From Actinoallomurus sp963799975 (GTDB lineage Bacteria > Actinomycetota > Actinomycetes > Streptosporangiales > Streptosporangiaceae), in contig CAWCZF010000006.1 of the NCBI GenBank assembly GCA_963799975.1, positions 2,790,001 to 2,854,000 of the forward strand: a stretch of 64,000 nucleotides of DNA. The letters are read 5' to 3'. This document shows, in pieces, positions 36,146 through 44,890 of this stretch (positions within the stretch are counted from its first letter, which is position 1; each line of letters starts with the position of its first letter). Below the pieces are notes generated by a model. The model had not been told where the DNA came from, did no database searches, and saw only the letters and a list, made by a program, of their open reading frames with translations. Position numbers and translations under genes: made by a program.

Positions 36146-37327
36146 TCAGACCGCCGGGACGGGCTGAGTCGGCACGTACGCGGGCAGCGTGGCCTCGACG
36201 CGGAACCCGCCGTCCGGCGCGGGCCCGGCGCGCAGCGTGCCGTGCACGAGTTCGACGCGCTGCCGCAGCCCCACGAGGCCCAGGCCGGAGCCGGTCTCGG
36301 CGAGAGCGCCCCCGTGCCGTACGGCGGGCGTGTTGTGCACCGCGACCCGCACCTGCGCCTCGCCGTACTCCAGCCGCACCGTCACGCGGGCGCCGGGCGC
36401 GTGCTTGCGCACGTTGGTCAGCGCCTCGCGTACGATCCGGTACGCCGTGCGCCCGACCACGGGAGAGGCGAGCGCCGGATCGCCCTCCTCGAGGAGTTCC
36501 GCCGGCACGCCCACGGCGGTCGACTCGGCGACCAGCACGGCGAGGTCCGCCGCCGGCTCCTCCCCTTCGGGCGCGGCGCGCAGGATGCCGACCAGGTCCC
36601 GCAGCTCCTCCAGCGCCTGGCAGCCCGCCATCCGCAGCTCCTCGGCGGCCTGCCGCGTCGCCTCGTCGGCGGCGGTGATCCGCAGCGCCCCGGCCTGGAG
36701 CACCATGAGGCTCACCCGATGGGTGACGACGTCGTGCATCTCGCCAGCGAGCCGTGCGCGTTCTTCGGCACGTGCCTGCTCGGCGAGCAGGTGGCGCTCG
36801 CGTTCGGCACGTTCGGCGCGCTCGCGCAGCGCCTGCACCAGCCGCCTGCGGGCGTCGAAGTACAGCGCCAGCAGCGGCCCGACGGCGGTGCGCAGCACGC
36901 CGATCGTGATGATCGCGGCCGACGGCTCCCACGGCCGCGCGGCGATGATCGTGAAGGCGATGATCGCGATGAACGCCTTGCGCCGGTCACAGCGGTAGAA
37001 GACCGGCCCGTACGCCGCCAGGGTCGTCGCGAGGGGCTCCCAGATGTTCCCGCTGTGCACCGGAGTCAGCACGCCCAGCGGGGAGATCAGCAGCGTCAGC
37101 ACGAGCGTGAACCCGCCCAGGACGACCATGACCGTCAGCGGGGCGCGGCGGCGGAAGAGCAGCGAGAGGCAGGCGGCCGTCTGCACGCCGAGCAGGGTCC
37201 AGGCGAGCGGGCCGGGATGCGCCGGCCACCACGCACCGCCGCCGAGCGTGCGCCCGGTGTCGAGCAGCACGAACAGAATGGTGAGCGCCACGTCGACGGC
37301 CACCCGGTGCCGCGCTGCGAACCTCAT
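36146..37327 (-). CDS. sensor histidine kinase (NarL-type, HisKA_3)
   Basis: A 393-residue membrane kinase. Four to five hydrophobic segments occupy residues ~12-150. A coiled linker leads to the HisKA_3 block ERARLAGEMHDVVTHRVSLM with H198 as likely phosphosite, and the C-terminal GHKL ATPase has REALTNVRKHAPGA and TGSGLGLVGLRQRV. The stimulus is unknown. It is cotranscribed with the downstream response regulator. Confidence 0.93.
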   Translation of the reverse strand: MRFAARHRVAVDVALTILFVLLDTGRTLGGGAWWPAHPGPLAWTLLGVQTAACLSLLFRRRAPLTVMVVLGGFTLVLTLLISPLGVLTPVHSGNIWEPLATTLAAYGPVFYRCDRRKAFIAIIAFTIIAARPWEPSAAIITIGVLRTAVGPLLALYFDARRRLVQALRERAERAERERHLLAEQARAEERARLAGEMHDVVTHRVSLMVLQAGALRITAADEATRQAAEELRMAGCQALEELRDLVGILRAAPEGEEPAADLAVLVAESTAVGVPAELLEEGDPALASPVVGRTAYRIVREALTNVRKHAPGARVTVRLEYGEAQVRVAVHNTPAVRHGGALAETGSGLGLVGLRQRVELVHGTLRAGPAPDGGFRVEATLPAYVPTQPVPAV

Positions 37328-37487
37328 GCCGCATACGGTATGCCGCCGCAGGTCCGCGTGGTGGTCCCCGCCGACGTACGACGGCGCGGGATCCTACGAA
37401 AGTCGCATACCGGCCGGGACGAGCAGCCCTTCGTGGGCCGGGAACAGGCCGCCTCGCCCTGCCGCGGCACCCTGCGGACGGCGTCTG

Positions 37488-37994
37488 ATGGCGGGCATGG
37501 AGATCACCCAGGAACACCTGCGGCCGGGCCGCTACGCGATCGAGACGAGCAGCGTGAAGTTCCGCACCCGGCACCTGTTCGGTCTGCTGCCCGTTCGGGG
37601 CGAGTTCACCGTACGTGCCGGGACCGTCGACGTCGCCACGCCGCTCGCCGACTCGAGCGTCCGCGTGGAGATCGACGCGGCGAGCATGAGCACCGGCAAC
37701 GACCGCCGGGACGAGGACGTACGCTCGCCGCGGTTCCTCGACACCGCACGGCACCCGGTCATCACGTTCGTCTCCGAGCGCGTGGAGGAGACCGCCGTCA
37801 CCGGCACGCTCACCGTCCACGGCGTCGACCGGCCGCTCACCCTGGCGATCACGGGGTCGGACGCGACGCGAGACGGGTTCACCGTACGCGCGACGACGAG
37901 CGTGGACCGGACCGAGTTCGGCGTCACGGCGGCGCCCGGGATGGCCGGACGCCGCCTCGACGTGTCGCTGGAGATCACCTGCGTACGTGCCTGA
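37488..37994 (+). CDS. YceI-family protein
   Basis: A 168-residue YceI lipocalin-like barrel with RYAIETSSVKFRTRHLFGLL, the conserved DRRDEDVRSPRFLD and VTGTLTVHGVDRPLTL. Members bind isoprenoid or other amphiphilic ligands. No signal peptide is seen, so it is probably cytoplasmic, as in many actinomycete homologues. ATG at 37488 or 37497 are both possible; neither has a clear ribosome site. It is convergent with the MerR gene. Confidence 0.85.
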   Translation: MAGMEITQEHLRPGRYAIETSSVKFRTRHLFGLLPVRGEFTVRAGTVDVATPLADSSVRVEIDAASMSTGNDRRDEDVRSPRFLDTARHPVITFVSERVEETAVTGTLTVHGVDRPLTLAITGSDATRDGFTVRATTSVDRTEFGVTAAPGMAGRRLDVSLEITCVRA

Positions 37995-37998
37995 CGGC

Positions 37999-38812
37999 TC
38001 AGGCGAGCGGAACCTGCAGCTCGGTCACCCACGCGTCGGGCTCGTCCGCCGGGCACTCGAGGTAGAGCTCCCGCGCGTACCCCGCCGCGCGGTGGCCGCC
38101 GGCCTCCATCCAGCGCGCCAGGAGCTGGTGCGCCGTCAGCACGGAGTCCATCGAGCCGCGGTGCACGATCGTGGCCGCCTCGACGCCGGGCAGGTCGATC
38201 ACGGCGAAGTCGTACGCGTCGTCGGGCGCGACCGCCACCTGGAGGCCGGCGTGCACCGTGATCGCGCCGTCGGGGGCGTCCTCGTAGTAGGCGATGCCCG
38301 GCCCGATCACCGGCACGCCGGCCTCGTCCAGGCGGCGCATGAGTTCGGGGTAGAGCGGCTGGATGACCGGCCCGATGTGCTCGGGCTCGTAGCCGGCCGC
38401 CGTACCGGTCAGCTCGGCCACTCGGGTGACCGGGAGTCGCTTGAGCTGGATGTCCGCGGTGGGCATGTGTCCCTCGTCTTCGATCATCTGGAGCCTCGCC
38501 TCGGTGCCGGTCAGCCGTGCGGCGTCCGCGGTGAGCCGGGCGGCCGGCTCCGCGCGGCGGAGCCGGAGCATGCCGCGCAGCTCCTCGATGCTCACCTGCT
38601 CGTAGAGGATGGCCCCGACCTGCTGCAGGGTGAGCCCGAGATCCTTCAGCGCGACGACGCGGTTGAGGCCGTCCCAACTGCGCGGCCGCGTAGTAGCGAT
38701 AGCCGCTGGCCGGGTCGACGCGCGCGGGCCGCAGCAGCCCGATCGCGTCGTAGTGCCGGAGCATGCGGATCGACACGCGACCGTACCTGGCGAAGTCTCC
38801 GATGGTGAGCAT
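37999..38812 (-). CDS. MerR-family regulator with GyrI-like effector domain, reading frame interrupted
   Basis: About 270 residues. The MerR helix-turn-helix (MLTIGDFARYGRVSIRMLRH, then ASGYRYYAAAQLG) is in one frame and the rest in another (LNRVVALKDLGLTLQQVGAI, an AraC/GyrI-like effector domain with PDDAYDFAVIDLPG). One extra C in GGCC at 38667-38670 explains the break, and the length is 3n+1. GGGAGA precedes the ATG at 38812. Such regulators usually respond to small drugs; the target is not evident. Confidence 0.82.
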
Positions 38813-38954
38813 AACGTCTCCCAGTCCACGGCCTGACACCGTGTCACGGTCAAGCGGCCGCCGCCGGCATCCTCGCGCGTCCCCGGGCGCCCGCCCCGGG
38901 GCACGGACCCGGATGAACCCGCCGGGATCTCGCCGGCCGGGTGCGCGGCGGCCC

Positions 38955-38968
38955 TAGACTCCCCGGCA
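38955..38968 (+). promoter_or_regulatory. putative leaderless promoter of degV
   Basis: TAGACT (38955-38960) ends seven bases before the ATG at 38968, the spacing expected when transcription begins at the start codon. No ribosome site is present. The -35 is not clear. Confidence 0.45.
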
Positions 38969-39810
38969 TGACAGCAGCGGTCGCGATCGTCACCGATTCC
39001 ACCGCCTACCTGCCGGACGACGTGATCTCCGCGCACGCGGTGACCGTCGTACCGCTCCAGGTCGCGATCGGCACGGACGTCCGTGAGGAGGCACGGGGCC
39101 GTACGGCCTCCGACACCACGCGCGAATGGCGGGCGGTCACGACGTCACGGCCGTCGCCGGAACGCTTCGGCAAGGCGTACGCGGACGCGGCGGGCGCGGG
39201 TGCGACCGCGGTGGCGTCGGTGCACCTGTCCGGTGAGATGTCCGGCACGCTGGAGAGCGCACGCCTCGCCGCCGGCGACGCGCCGATCCCGGTCAGGGTC
39301 GTCGACAGCCGCTCCATCGGCATGGGCCTGGGCTTCGGCGTCATGGCCGCCGCGGAGGCCGCCGCGTCCGGCGCGGGCCTGGAGGAGGTCGCCGACGCCG
39401 CGATCCGCCGGCTGCGCGCGACGCGGTCGCTGTTCTACGTGGACACGCTGGAGCATCTGCGCCGCGGCGGCCGCATCGGCGCGGCGGCGACGCTGCTCGG
39501 CTCGGCGTTGATGATCAAGCCGTTGCTGCGGATCACGGGCGGGCGCATCGCCCCGTTGGAGAAGGTGCGCACGACGTCGCGGGCGCTGGCGCGGCTGGAG
39601 GAGCTGGCCGTCGACCTCGCCGGCGACCGGGACGTGGACGTGGCGGTGCAGCACGTCGCGGCGTCGTCGCGTGCGGCCGCCCTCGCCGCGCGCCTGCGCG
39701 AACGCATCCCGCGGCTGCTGGAGCTGTACGTCGGCGAGGCGGGCCCGGTCGTCGGCGCGCACGTCGGACCGGGCATGCTCGGCGTCGTGGTGTCGCGCCG
39801 CGACTTCTGA
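38968..39810 (+). CDS. DegV-family fatty-acid-binding protein
   Basis: A 280-residue DegV protein with VAIVTDSTAYLPDDV at the N-terminus, VHLSGEMSGTLESARLA, VVDSRSIGMGLGF and LFYVDTLEHLRRGGRIG. DegV/FakB proteins present fatty acids to a FakA-type kinase in some bacteria. No fakA is in the window. It probably starts at the leaderless ATG rather than the upstream GTG. Confidence 0.92.
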   Translation: MTAAVAIVTDSTAYLPDDVISAHAVTVVPLQVAIGTDVREEARGRTASDTTREWRAVTTSRPSPERFGKAYADAAGAGATAVASVHLSGEMSGTLESARLAAGDAPIPVRVVDSRSIGMGLGFGVMAAAEAAASGAGLEEVADAAIRRLRATRSLFYVDTLEHLRRGGRIGAAATLLGSALMIKPLLRITGGRIAPLEKVRTTSRALARLEELAVDLAGDRDVDVAVQHVAASSRAAALAARLRERIPRLLELYVGEAGPVVGAHVGPGMLGVVVSRRDF

Positions 39811-39832
39811 CGCGACGCGCCCCGGCCGCCCG

Positions 39833-39876
39833 GGGTGCGAGACCCGCCGTCCTGCCGTCCTCGGGTGCGAGACCCG
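39833..39876. repeat. direct repeat of a small palindrome
   Basis: GGGTGCGAGACCCG occurs at 39833-39846 and 39863-39876, a 30-base period. Each copy is itself a GGGT-N5-ACCC inverted repeat. It lies in the convergent degV/hutI gap, about 246 bases long, where no gene is seen, so a terminator function is plausible. Confidence 0.45.
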
Positions 39877-40056
39877 GCGGTCACGGCACGTCACGCGCGC
39901 CGGCGCGGCTGCGGAACCGCCGCCGACGGATCAGCATCGCGCGGCCGGTGCCTGGCGGCGCACGCAACGTCCGCCGAACCGCGGCGCCACCCAGGCGGCG
40001 TCGACGACGATGCCACGGTCGGACACGCCGGAGTACGGCGGCGGCGGAGCGGCGCG

Positions 40057-41268
40057 TTACGGCTGGACGGGAACGCCGCCGCGCCAGACGCGCTGTGCCC
40101 GCAGGCCGAAGGCCCAGGCGAACGCGCCCTCGTGGTCGGCGTCCCACAAGACGATGTCGGCGTACATGCCCGGGGCGAGCGCACCGCGGTCGGAGACGCG
40201 CAGGGCGGCCGCGCCGCCGAGCGTCGCGGCGCGCAGGGCCTCGTTGACGCTCAGCCCGAACATCGCCACCGACAGGCCCACGACCAGCGGCATCGACGTG
40301 ATGCCGCACTGTCCCGGGTTGTGGTCGGTGCCGAGTGCCAAGGTGACGCCGCGGTCGAGCAGGGCGCGTACGGGCGGGGTGCGGCCGTTGTGCAGGGCGC
40401 TGCCGGGGCAGATCGTCGCGGCGACGCCACCGTGGTGGAGCGCCTTGATGTCGTCCTCGTTGGCCTCGGTGAGCAGGTCCGCTGACGCGCAGCCGACCTC
40501 GGCGGCGACCTGGGCCGCGCCGACGCGTTCGTTGGCGCACGCGTGCAGGCGTGCCTTGAGGCCGACGCGCTGGCCGGTCATCAGCAGGACGCGTGCCTCG
40601 TCGGGCGTGAAGTGACCGTCGTCGCAGTAGACGTCGATGCTGTCGGCGCCCGCGGCGGCGGCGTCGCCGGCCCAGAGGCGCACGGCCTCGATGTAGTCGC
40701 GGCGGCGGCCGAAGTATTCGGGCGGGAGCACGTGCGCGGCGAGAAAGGTCGCGTGGATGCGCGGCATCGACGGCTCGTCCTCGAGCGAGCGCAGCATCCG
40801 GATGTCGGCCAGCTCGCCGTCGCGGGTGAGGTGGTAGCCGGTCTTCGCCTCGATGGTGGTGGTGCCCGCGCAGATCCACTGCCGGAGCCGCTCGCGCACG
40901 TTGTTGCACAGGGTCCAGGGATCGGTGCCGCGGGTCACGGTGACCGTGGAGGCCACGCCGCCGCCCGCCGCGACGATCTCGTTGTTGGTCGAGCCGCTCG
41001 TGCGCATGGCCAGCTCGGCCCAGCGGTTGCCCGCGTAGACGGGGTGGGAGTGCGCGTCGATCAGGCCCGGTGTGACGAGTCCGCCGCCGAGGTTCTCCAC
41101 GTGGTCGACGTCGACGATGTCGTCGATGACGCCGGGGACGCTCTGCGGGAGGTCCGACGCGGGTCCGGCCCAGACGATGCGGTCGTCGTGCACGAGAATC
41201 GCGGCGTTGCTGCACACGTCCGCACCGGTCCAGAGCCGACCGATGTTGGTCAGCAAACGTACGGTCAT
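40057..41268 (-). CDS. hutI: imidazolonepropionase
   Basis: Amidohydrolase of histidine degradation, converting imidazolone propionate to formiminoglutamate. It is 403 residues long. Metal ligands H73 and H75 lie in DAHSHPVYAGNRWAELAMR; STNNEIVAAGGG, EAKTGYHL and LGTDHNPGQC (aspartate ligand) complete the HutI pattern. No other hut gene is in the window downstream; hutU and hutH must lie elsewhere. Confidence 0.94.
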   Translation of the reverse strand: MTVRLLTNIGRLWTGADVCSNAAILVHDDRIVWAGPASDLPQSVPGVIDDIVDVDHVENLGGGLVTPGLIDAHSHPVYAGNRWAELAMRTSGSTNNEIVAAGGGVASTVTVTRGTDPWTLCNNVRERLRQWICAGTTTIEAKTGYHLTRDGELADIRMLRSLEDEPSMPRIHATFLAAHVLPPEYFGRRRDYIEAVRLWAGDAAAAGADSIDVYCDDGHFTPDEARVLLMTGQRVGLKARLHACANERVGAAQVAAEVGCASADLLTEANEDDIKALHHGGVAATICPGSALHNGRTPPVRALLDRGVTLALGTDHNPGQCGITSMPLVVGLSVAMFGLSVNEALRAATLGGAAALRVSDRGALAPGMYADIVLWDADHEGAFAWAFGLRAQRVWRGGVPVQP

Positions 41269-41617
41269 TGCATCACCGCCCGACCTTGCTGTCGCGCGCC
41301 GGTGAAGGGTGTCCGGACGCCATGCAGCGGGTCACCTGCTCTCGCTCGACTGACGCCGGCAACGCTGCCGACGGACCCAAGTGCGGTTGGATAGACGGTC
41401 CTGCAACCGCCTGGAGCAACGAACCCAGAAATCTCGGTTTCGTCACGGTAGTGCACCATTGCCCCCCTGTACAGCCTTTGCCGTACGACAGAGGCGACAA
41501 CCGCTGTAGCGGCCGGCTGTTACAGGCGTCTCGACGATACCTCAGAAAGACACCCGGCTCGGCGGGAACGAGAAAGCCCGCCGGGGCCGGCGACGCCGGC
41601 CCCGGTACGGGCCTGAA
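41269..41617. other. gap between hutI and hflX
   Basis: About 350 bases containing the hflX terminator at the right end and an inverted repeat GCGGTTG-N14-CAACCGC (41383-41389 and 41404-41410) in the likely hutI upstream region. No gene is recognised; the short frame 41265-41459 has no family features. Confidence 0.5.
41576..41612 (-). terminator. hflX terminator
   Basis: A perfect 11-base stem (41581-41591 with 41595-41605, loop GAC) is extended by GCCCG/CGGGC outside a two-base bulge. In the transcript it is followed by CTTTCTCGTTC, a pyrimidine-rich tail. Confidence 0.85.
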
Positions 41618-43036
41618 TCACACCTGGGCGGAGGCGTGCGGCTCCAGTTCGTACGGCTCCAGTTCGGCGGCCATCCGCTCGGGCACGCGCGCGTGCAGCG
41701 CGGTGCCGTCGCCGGTGTGCTCCTGGGAGAGCACCTCGCCCAGATCGTGCACGCGGGCGACCAGGTCGCCGCGGTCGTACGGCAGCAGGACGCGCATCTC
41801 GCGCTCGGCGCGCGGGAGGGCGTCCTCGAGGGCCTGGAGAAGCTCGTCCACGCCGGCGCCGGTGCGCGCCGACACGACGACGCTGCGCGGCTCCTGGCGG
41901 CGGAGGCGCGCGATCGACATCTCGTCGGCGATGTCGGCCTTGTTGATGACGATCAGCTCGGGCACGTCGCCGCCGCCGACGTCGCGCAGCACCTCGCGTA
42001 CGGCGGAGATCTGCGCCTCCGGGTCCGCGTCGGCCCCGTCGACCACGTGCAGGATCAGGTCCGCCCCGGCGACCTCCTCCAGCGTCGAGCGGAACGCCTC
42101 GACGAGCTGGTGCGGCAGGTGGCGGACGAACCCGACGGTGTCGGTGAGCGTGATGGCGCGGCCGTTCGGCGTGCCGGCCCGCCGCACGGTCGGGTCGAGG
42201 GTGGCGAACAGGGCGTTCTCCACCAGCACGCCCGCGCCGGTGAGGCGGTTGAGCAGGCTGGACTTGCCGGCGTTGGTGTAGCCGGCGATGGCCACCGCGG
42301 GCACCGCGCGCGTACGGCGGCGGGAGCGCATCGTGTCGCGCGCCTTGCCCATCTCGCCGATCTGGCGGCGCAGCCTGGCCATGCGGGTGCGGATCCGCCG
42401 CCGGTCGAGTTCGATCTTGGTCTCACCGGGGCCGCGACCGCCGATGCCCACGCCGCCGGCGGCGCGGCCGCCGACCTGGCGGGACAGGTTGCCGCCCCAG
42501 CCGCGCAGCCGCGGCAGGAGGTATTCGAGCTGGGCCAGCTCCACCTGGGCCTTGCCCTCGCGGCTGCTGGCGTGCTGGGCGAAGATGTCCAGGATCAGGG
42601 CCGTACGGTCGATGACCTTGACCTGGACGACCTCCTCCAGGCGGCGCAGCTGGCTGGGCGCGAGCTCTCCGTCGCAGATGACGGTGTCGGCGCCGGTGGA
42701 GATCACGACGTCGCGCAGCTCCAGTGCCTTGCCGGAGCCGACGTAGGTCGCCGGGTCGGGCCGCGAACGCCGCTGGATCATGCCTTCGAGGATCTCCGAG
42801 CCCGCGGTCTCGGCGAGGAGCGCCAGCTCACGCAGGGAGTTCTCGGCGTGGGCCTCGTCGCCGTCGGTCCAGACGCCGATCAGGACGACGCGCTCGAGCC
42901 GGAGGGCACGGTATTCGACCTCGGTGACGTCGCGCAGCTCGGTGGAAAGGCCCGCGACGCGACGGAGCGCCTGCCGGTCCTCGAGGTCGAGCTCACCGGT
43001 CAGAGGCTCGGGCTCTTCGTTGGAAAAAGTAGACAT
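41618..43036 (-). CDS. hflX: GTPase HflX
   Basis: Ribosome-associated GTPase that splits stalled ribosomes. It is 472 residues long. The N-terminal HflX domain contains DPATYVGSGKALELRDVV and LRGWGGNLSRQVGGRAAGG; the G domain has GYTNAGKSSLLNRL (G1), DTVGFVRHLPHQLV (G3) and NKAD (G4). MSTFSNEEPE at 43036 is the best start. In related genomes hflX and dapF-miaA lie close together; here about 20 kb separates them. Confidence 0.95.
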   Translation of the reverse strand: MSTFSNEEPEPLTGELDLEDRQALRRVAGLSTELRDVTEVEYRALRLERVVLIGVWTDGDEAHAENSLRELALLAETAGSEILEGMIQRRSRPDPATYVGSGKALELRDVVISTGADTVICDGELAPSQLRRLEEVVQVKVIDRTALILDIFAQHASSREGKAQVELAQLEYLLPRLRGWGGNLSRQVGGRAAGGVGIGGRGPGETKIELDRRRIRTRMARLRRQIGEMGKARDTMRSRRRTRAVPAVAIAGYTNAGKSSLLNRLTGAGVLVENALFATLDPTVRRAGTPNGRAITLTDTVGFVRHLPHQLVEAFRSTLEEVAGADLILHVVDGADADPEAQISAVREVLRDVGGGDVPELIVINKADIADEMSIARLRRQEPRSVVVSARTGAGVDELLQALEDALPRAEREMRVLLPYDRGDLVARVHDLGEVLSQEHTGDGTALHARVPERMAAELEPYELEPHASAQV

Positions 43037-43164
43037 CTTCCCCCATGTCAACGCCGGATCGTCCCCGGATCTTCCTTGATGCTGCCACGGGACGGCGAAT
43101 CGCACACCCGGATATCCGTACGGGAGGCCATACCGCGAACGGGTAGGGGACGGGGCGGACCCCT

Positions 43165-43194
43165 TTGACCGGCCCGCGAGGGCGTCAATAGGAT
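43165..43194 (+). promoter_or_regulatory. malate synthase promoter
   Basis: TTGACC (43165-43170) and TAGGAT (43189-43194) with an 18-base spacer are a very good housekeeping-sigma promoter. It places transcription start near 43201, with a short leader into the ATG at 43249. Confidence 0.6.
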
Positions 43195-43214
43195 TTCACT
43201 GAGCAGAAGTATTA

Positions 43215-43229
43215 TTTCGCTAGACGAAA
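43215..43229. promoter_or_regulatory. palindromic operator candidate upstream of malate synthase
   Basis: TTTCG-CTAGA-CGAAA is a perfect inverted repeat about 14 bases after the predicted transcription start. The placement suits a roadblock or occlusion repressor. An IclR- or GntR-type regulator is possible, but none is encoded next to it. Confidence 0.5.
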
Positions 43230-43248
43230 ACACCAGAAAGGCAGGGCG

Positions 43249-44850
43249 ATGTCTGGACCCGCAGGCGTGGAGCTGACCGGTCCCGTGGAGGACGGCTTCG
43301 AGGAGATCCTCACGCCCGAGGCGCTCGGCTTCCTCGCCACCCTCCAGCGCGAGTTCGGCGTCCGGCGCCGCGAGCTGCTGGGCCTGCGCGCCGAGCGCCA
43401 GCGGGAGCTGGCGCAGGGCGGCACGCTCGACTTCGCGGCCGACGGCGCCGACGTCCGCCACGACGACACGTGGCGCGTGGCCGACCCGGCGCCGGGCCTG
43501 GAGGACCGGCGCGTCGAGATCACCGGCCCTACGGACCGCAAGATGACGATCAACGCGCTCAACTCTGGTGCGAAGGTCTGGCTCGCCGACTTCGAGGACG
43601 CCAACACCCCGCTCTGGAAGAACATGGTCGGCGGCCAGCGCAACCTCCGCGACGCCCTCGACCGCACGCTCGACTTCGAGACCGGCGGCAAGTCCTACGC
43701 ACTCAAGCCGGACGAGGAGCTCGCCACCATCGTCGTACGCCCGCGCGGCTGGCACCTGGACGAGAAGCACGTCCTCGTGGACGGCGACCGCATGTCCGGC
43801 TCGCTGTTCGACTTCGGCCTCTACTTCTTCCACTGCGCGCGCCGCCAGCTCGACAAGGGCAAGGGGCCCTACTTCTACCTCCCGAAGATCGAGAGCCGCC
43901 TCGAGGCGCGCCTCTGGAACGACGTGTTCAACCTCGCGCAGGACCTCCTGGAGATCCCGCGCGGCACGATACGCGCGACGGTGCTGATCGAGACCATCCC
44001 GGCCGCGTTCGAGATGGAGGAGATCCTCTATGAGCTGCGCGACCACTCCGCGGGCCTGAACGCCGGCCGGTGGGACTACCTGTTCTCGGTGATCAAGAAG
44101 TTCCGCTCGCGCGGCCGCCGGTTCCTGCTGCCGGAGCGGAACGCGATCACGATGACCGCGCCGTTCATGCGGGCGTACACCGAGCTGCTGGTGCGCACCT
44201 GCCACAAGCGCGGCGCGCACGCGATCGGCGGCATGGCGGCCTTCATCCCGTCACGCCGCGACGAGCAGGTCAACAAGGCGGCGCTGGAGAAGGTCCGCGC
44301 GGACAAGACCCGCGAGTCCGATGACGGCTTCGACGGCTCGTGGGTGGCACACCCCGACCTCGTGCCGGTCTGCCGCGAGATCTTCGACGGCGTGCTCGGC
44401 GACCGCCCGAACCAGCGCGACCGGCTGCGCGAGGAGGTCTCGGTCGCGGCCTCGGACCTGCTGGCGGTGGACCAGACGCCGGGCGAGATCACCGAGGCGG
44501 GCCTGCGCAACAACATCAGCGTCGGCCTCCAGTACATCGCGACCTGGCTGGGCGGCAACGGCGCGGTCGCCATCTTCAACCTGATGGAGGACGCCGCGAC
44601 CGCCGAGATCGCCCGCTCGCAGGTCTGGCAGTGGATACACAACGACGTCGAGCTGGCCGACGGCCCGAAGGTCACCCCGGACCTGGTCGAGCGGCTCATC
44701 GACGAGGAGCTCGGCAAGATCCGCGAGTCCTACGGCGACGCCTTCGACGAGGAGCGCTTCGCCGACGCCGTCGCCCTGTTCAAGGAGGTCGCGCTGGCCG
44801 ATGACTACGCCGACTTCCTCACCGTGCCCGCGTACGAGCGGATGCTCTGA
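43249..44850 (+). CDS. aceB: malate synthase A
   Basis: Condenses glyoxylate with acetyl-CoA to malate. It is 533 residues, typical of isoform A. Recognisable parts are LNSGAKVWLADFEDANTP, VVRPRGWHLDEKH, YFYLPKIESRLEARLW, LIETIPAAFEMEEILYELR and the C-terminal catalytic-loop region. AGAAAGG gives the ribosome site. Isocitrate lyase is not adjacent; the nearby glycolate-oxidase-type operon could supply glyoxylate instead. Confidence 0.97.
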   Translation: MSGPAGVELTGPVEDGFEEILTPEALGFLATLQREFGVRRRELLGLRAERQRELAQGGTLDFAADGADVRHDDTWRVADPAPGLEDRRVEITGPTDRKMTINALNSGAKVWLADFEDANTPLWKNMVGGQRNLRDALDRTLDFETGGKSYALKPDEELATIVVRPRGWHLDEKHVLVDGDRMSGSLFDFGLYFFHCARRQLDKGKGPYFYLPKIESRLEARLWNDVFNLAQDLLEIPRGTIRATVLIETIPAAFEMEEILYELRDHSAGLNAGRWDYLFSVIKKFRSRGRRFLLPERNAITMTAPFMRAYTELLVRTCHKRGAHAIGGMAAFIPSRRDEQVNKAALEKVRADKTRESDDGFDGSWVAHPDLVPVCREIFDGVLGDRPNQRDRLREEVSVAASDLLAVDQTPGEITEAGLRNNISVGLQYIATWLGGNGAVAIFNLMEDAATAEIARSQVWQWIHNDVELADGPKVTPDLVERLIDEELGKIRESYGDAFDEERFADAVALFKEVALADDYADFLTVPAYERML

Positions 44851-44890
44851 CCCCGGCCCGGAGCCCGGCCGCGCGGCCGGGCTCCGGGTG

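Noticed and set aside
35516..38065. An 849-residue plus-strand frame opposite the NarL-type two-component genes
   Set aside because: It has no family features, and the reverse strand has complete, motif-rich kinase and regulator genes.
41265..41459. Leader peptide or small gene upstream of hutI
   Set aside because: The frame has no repeated histidine codons, no ribosome site and no family resemblance.
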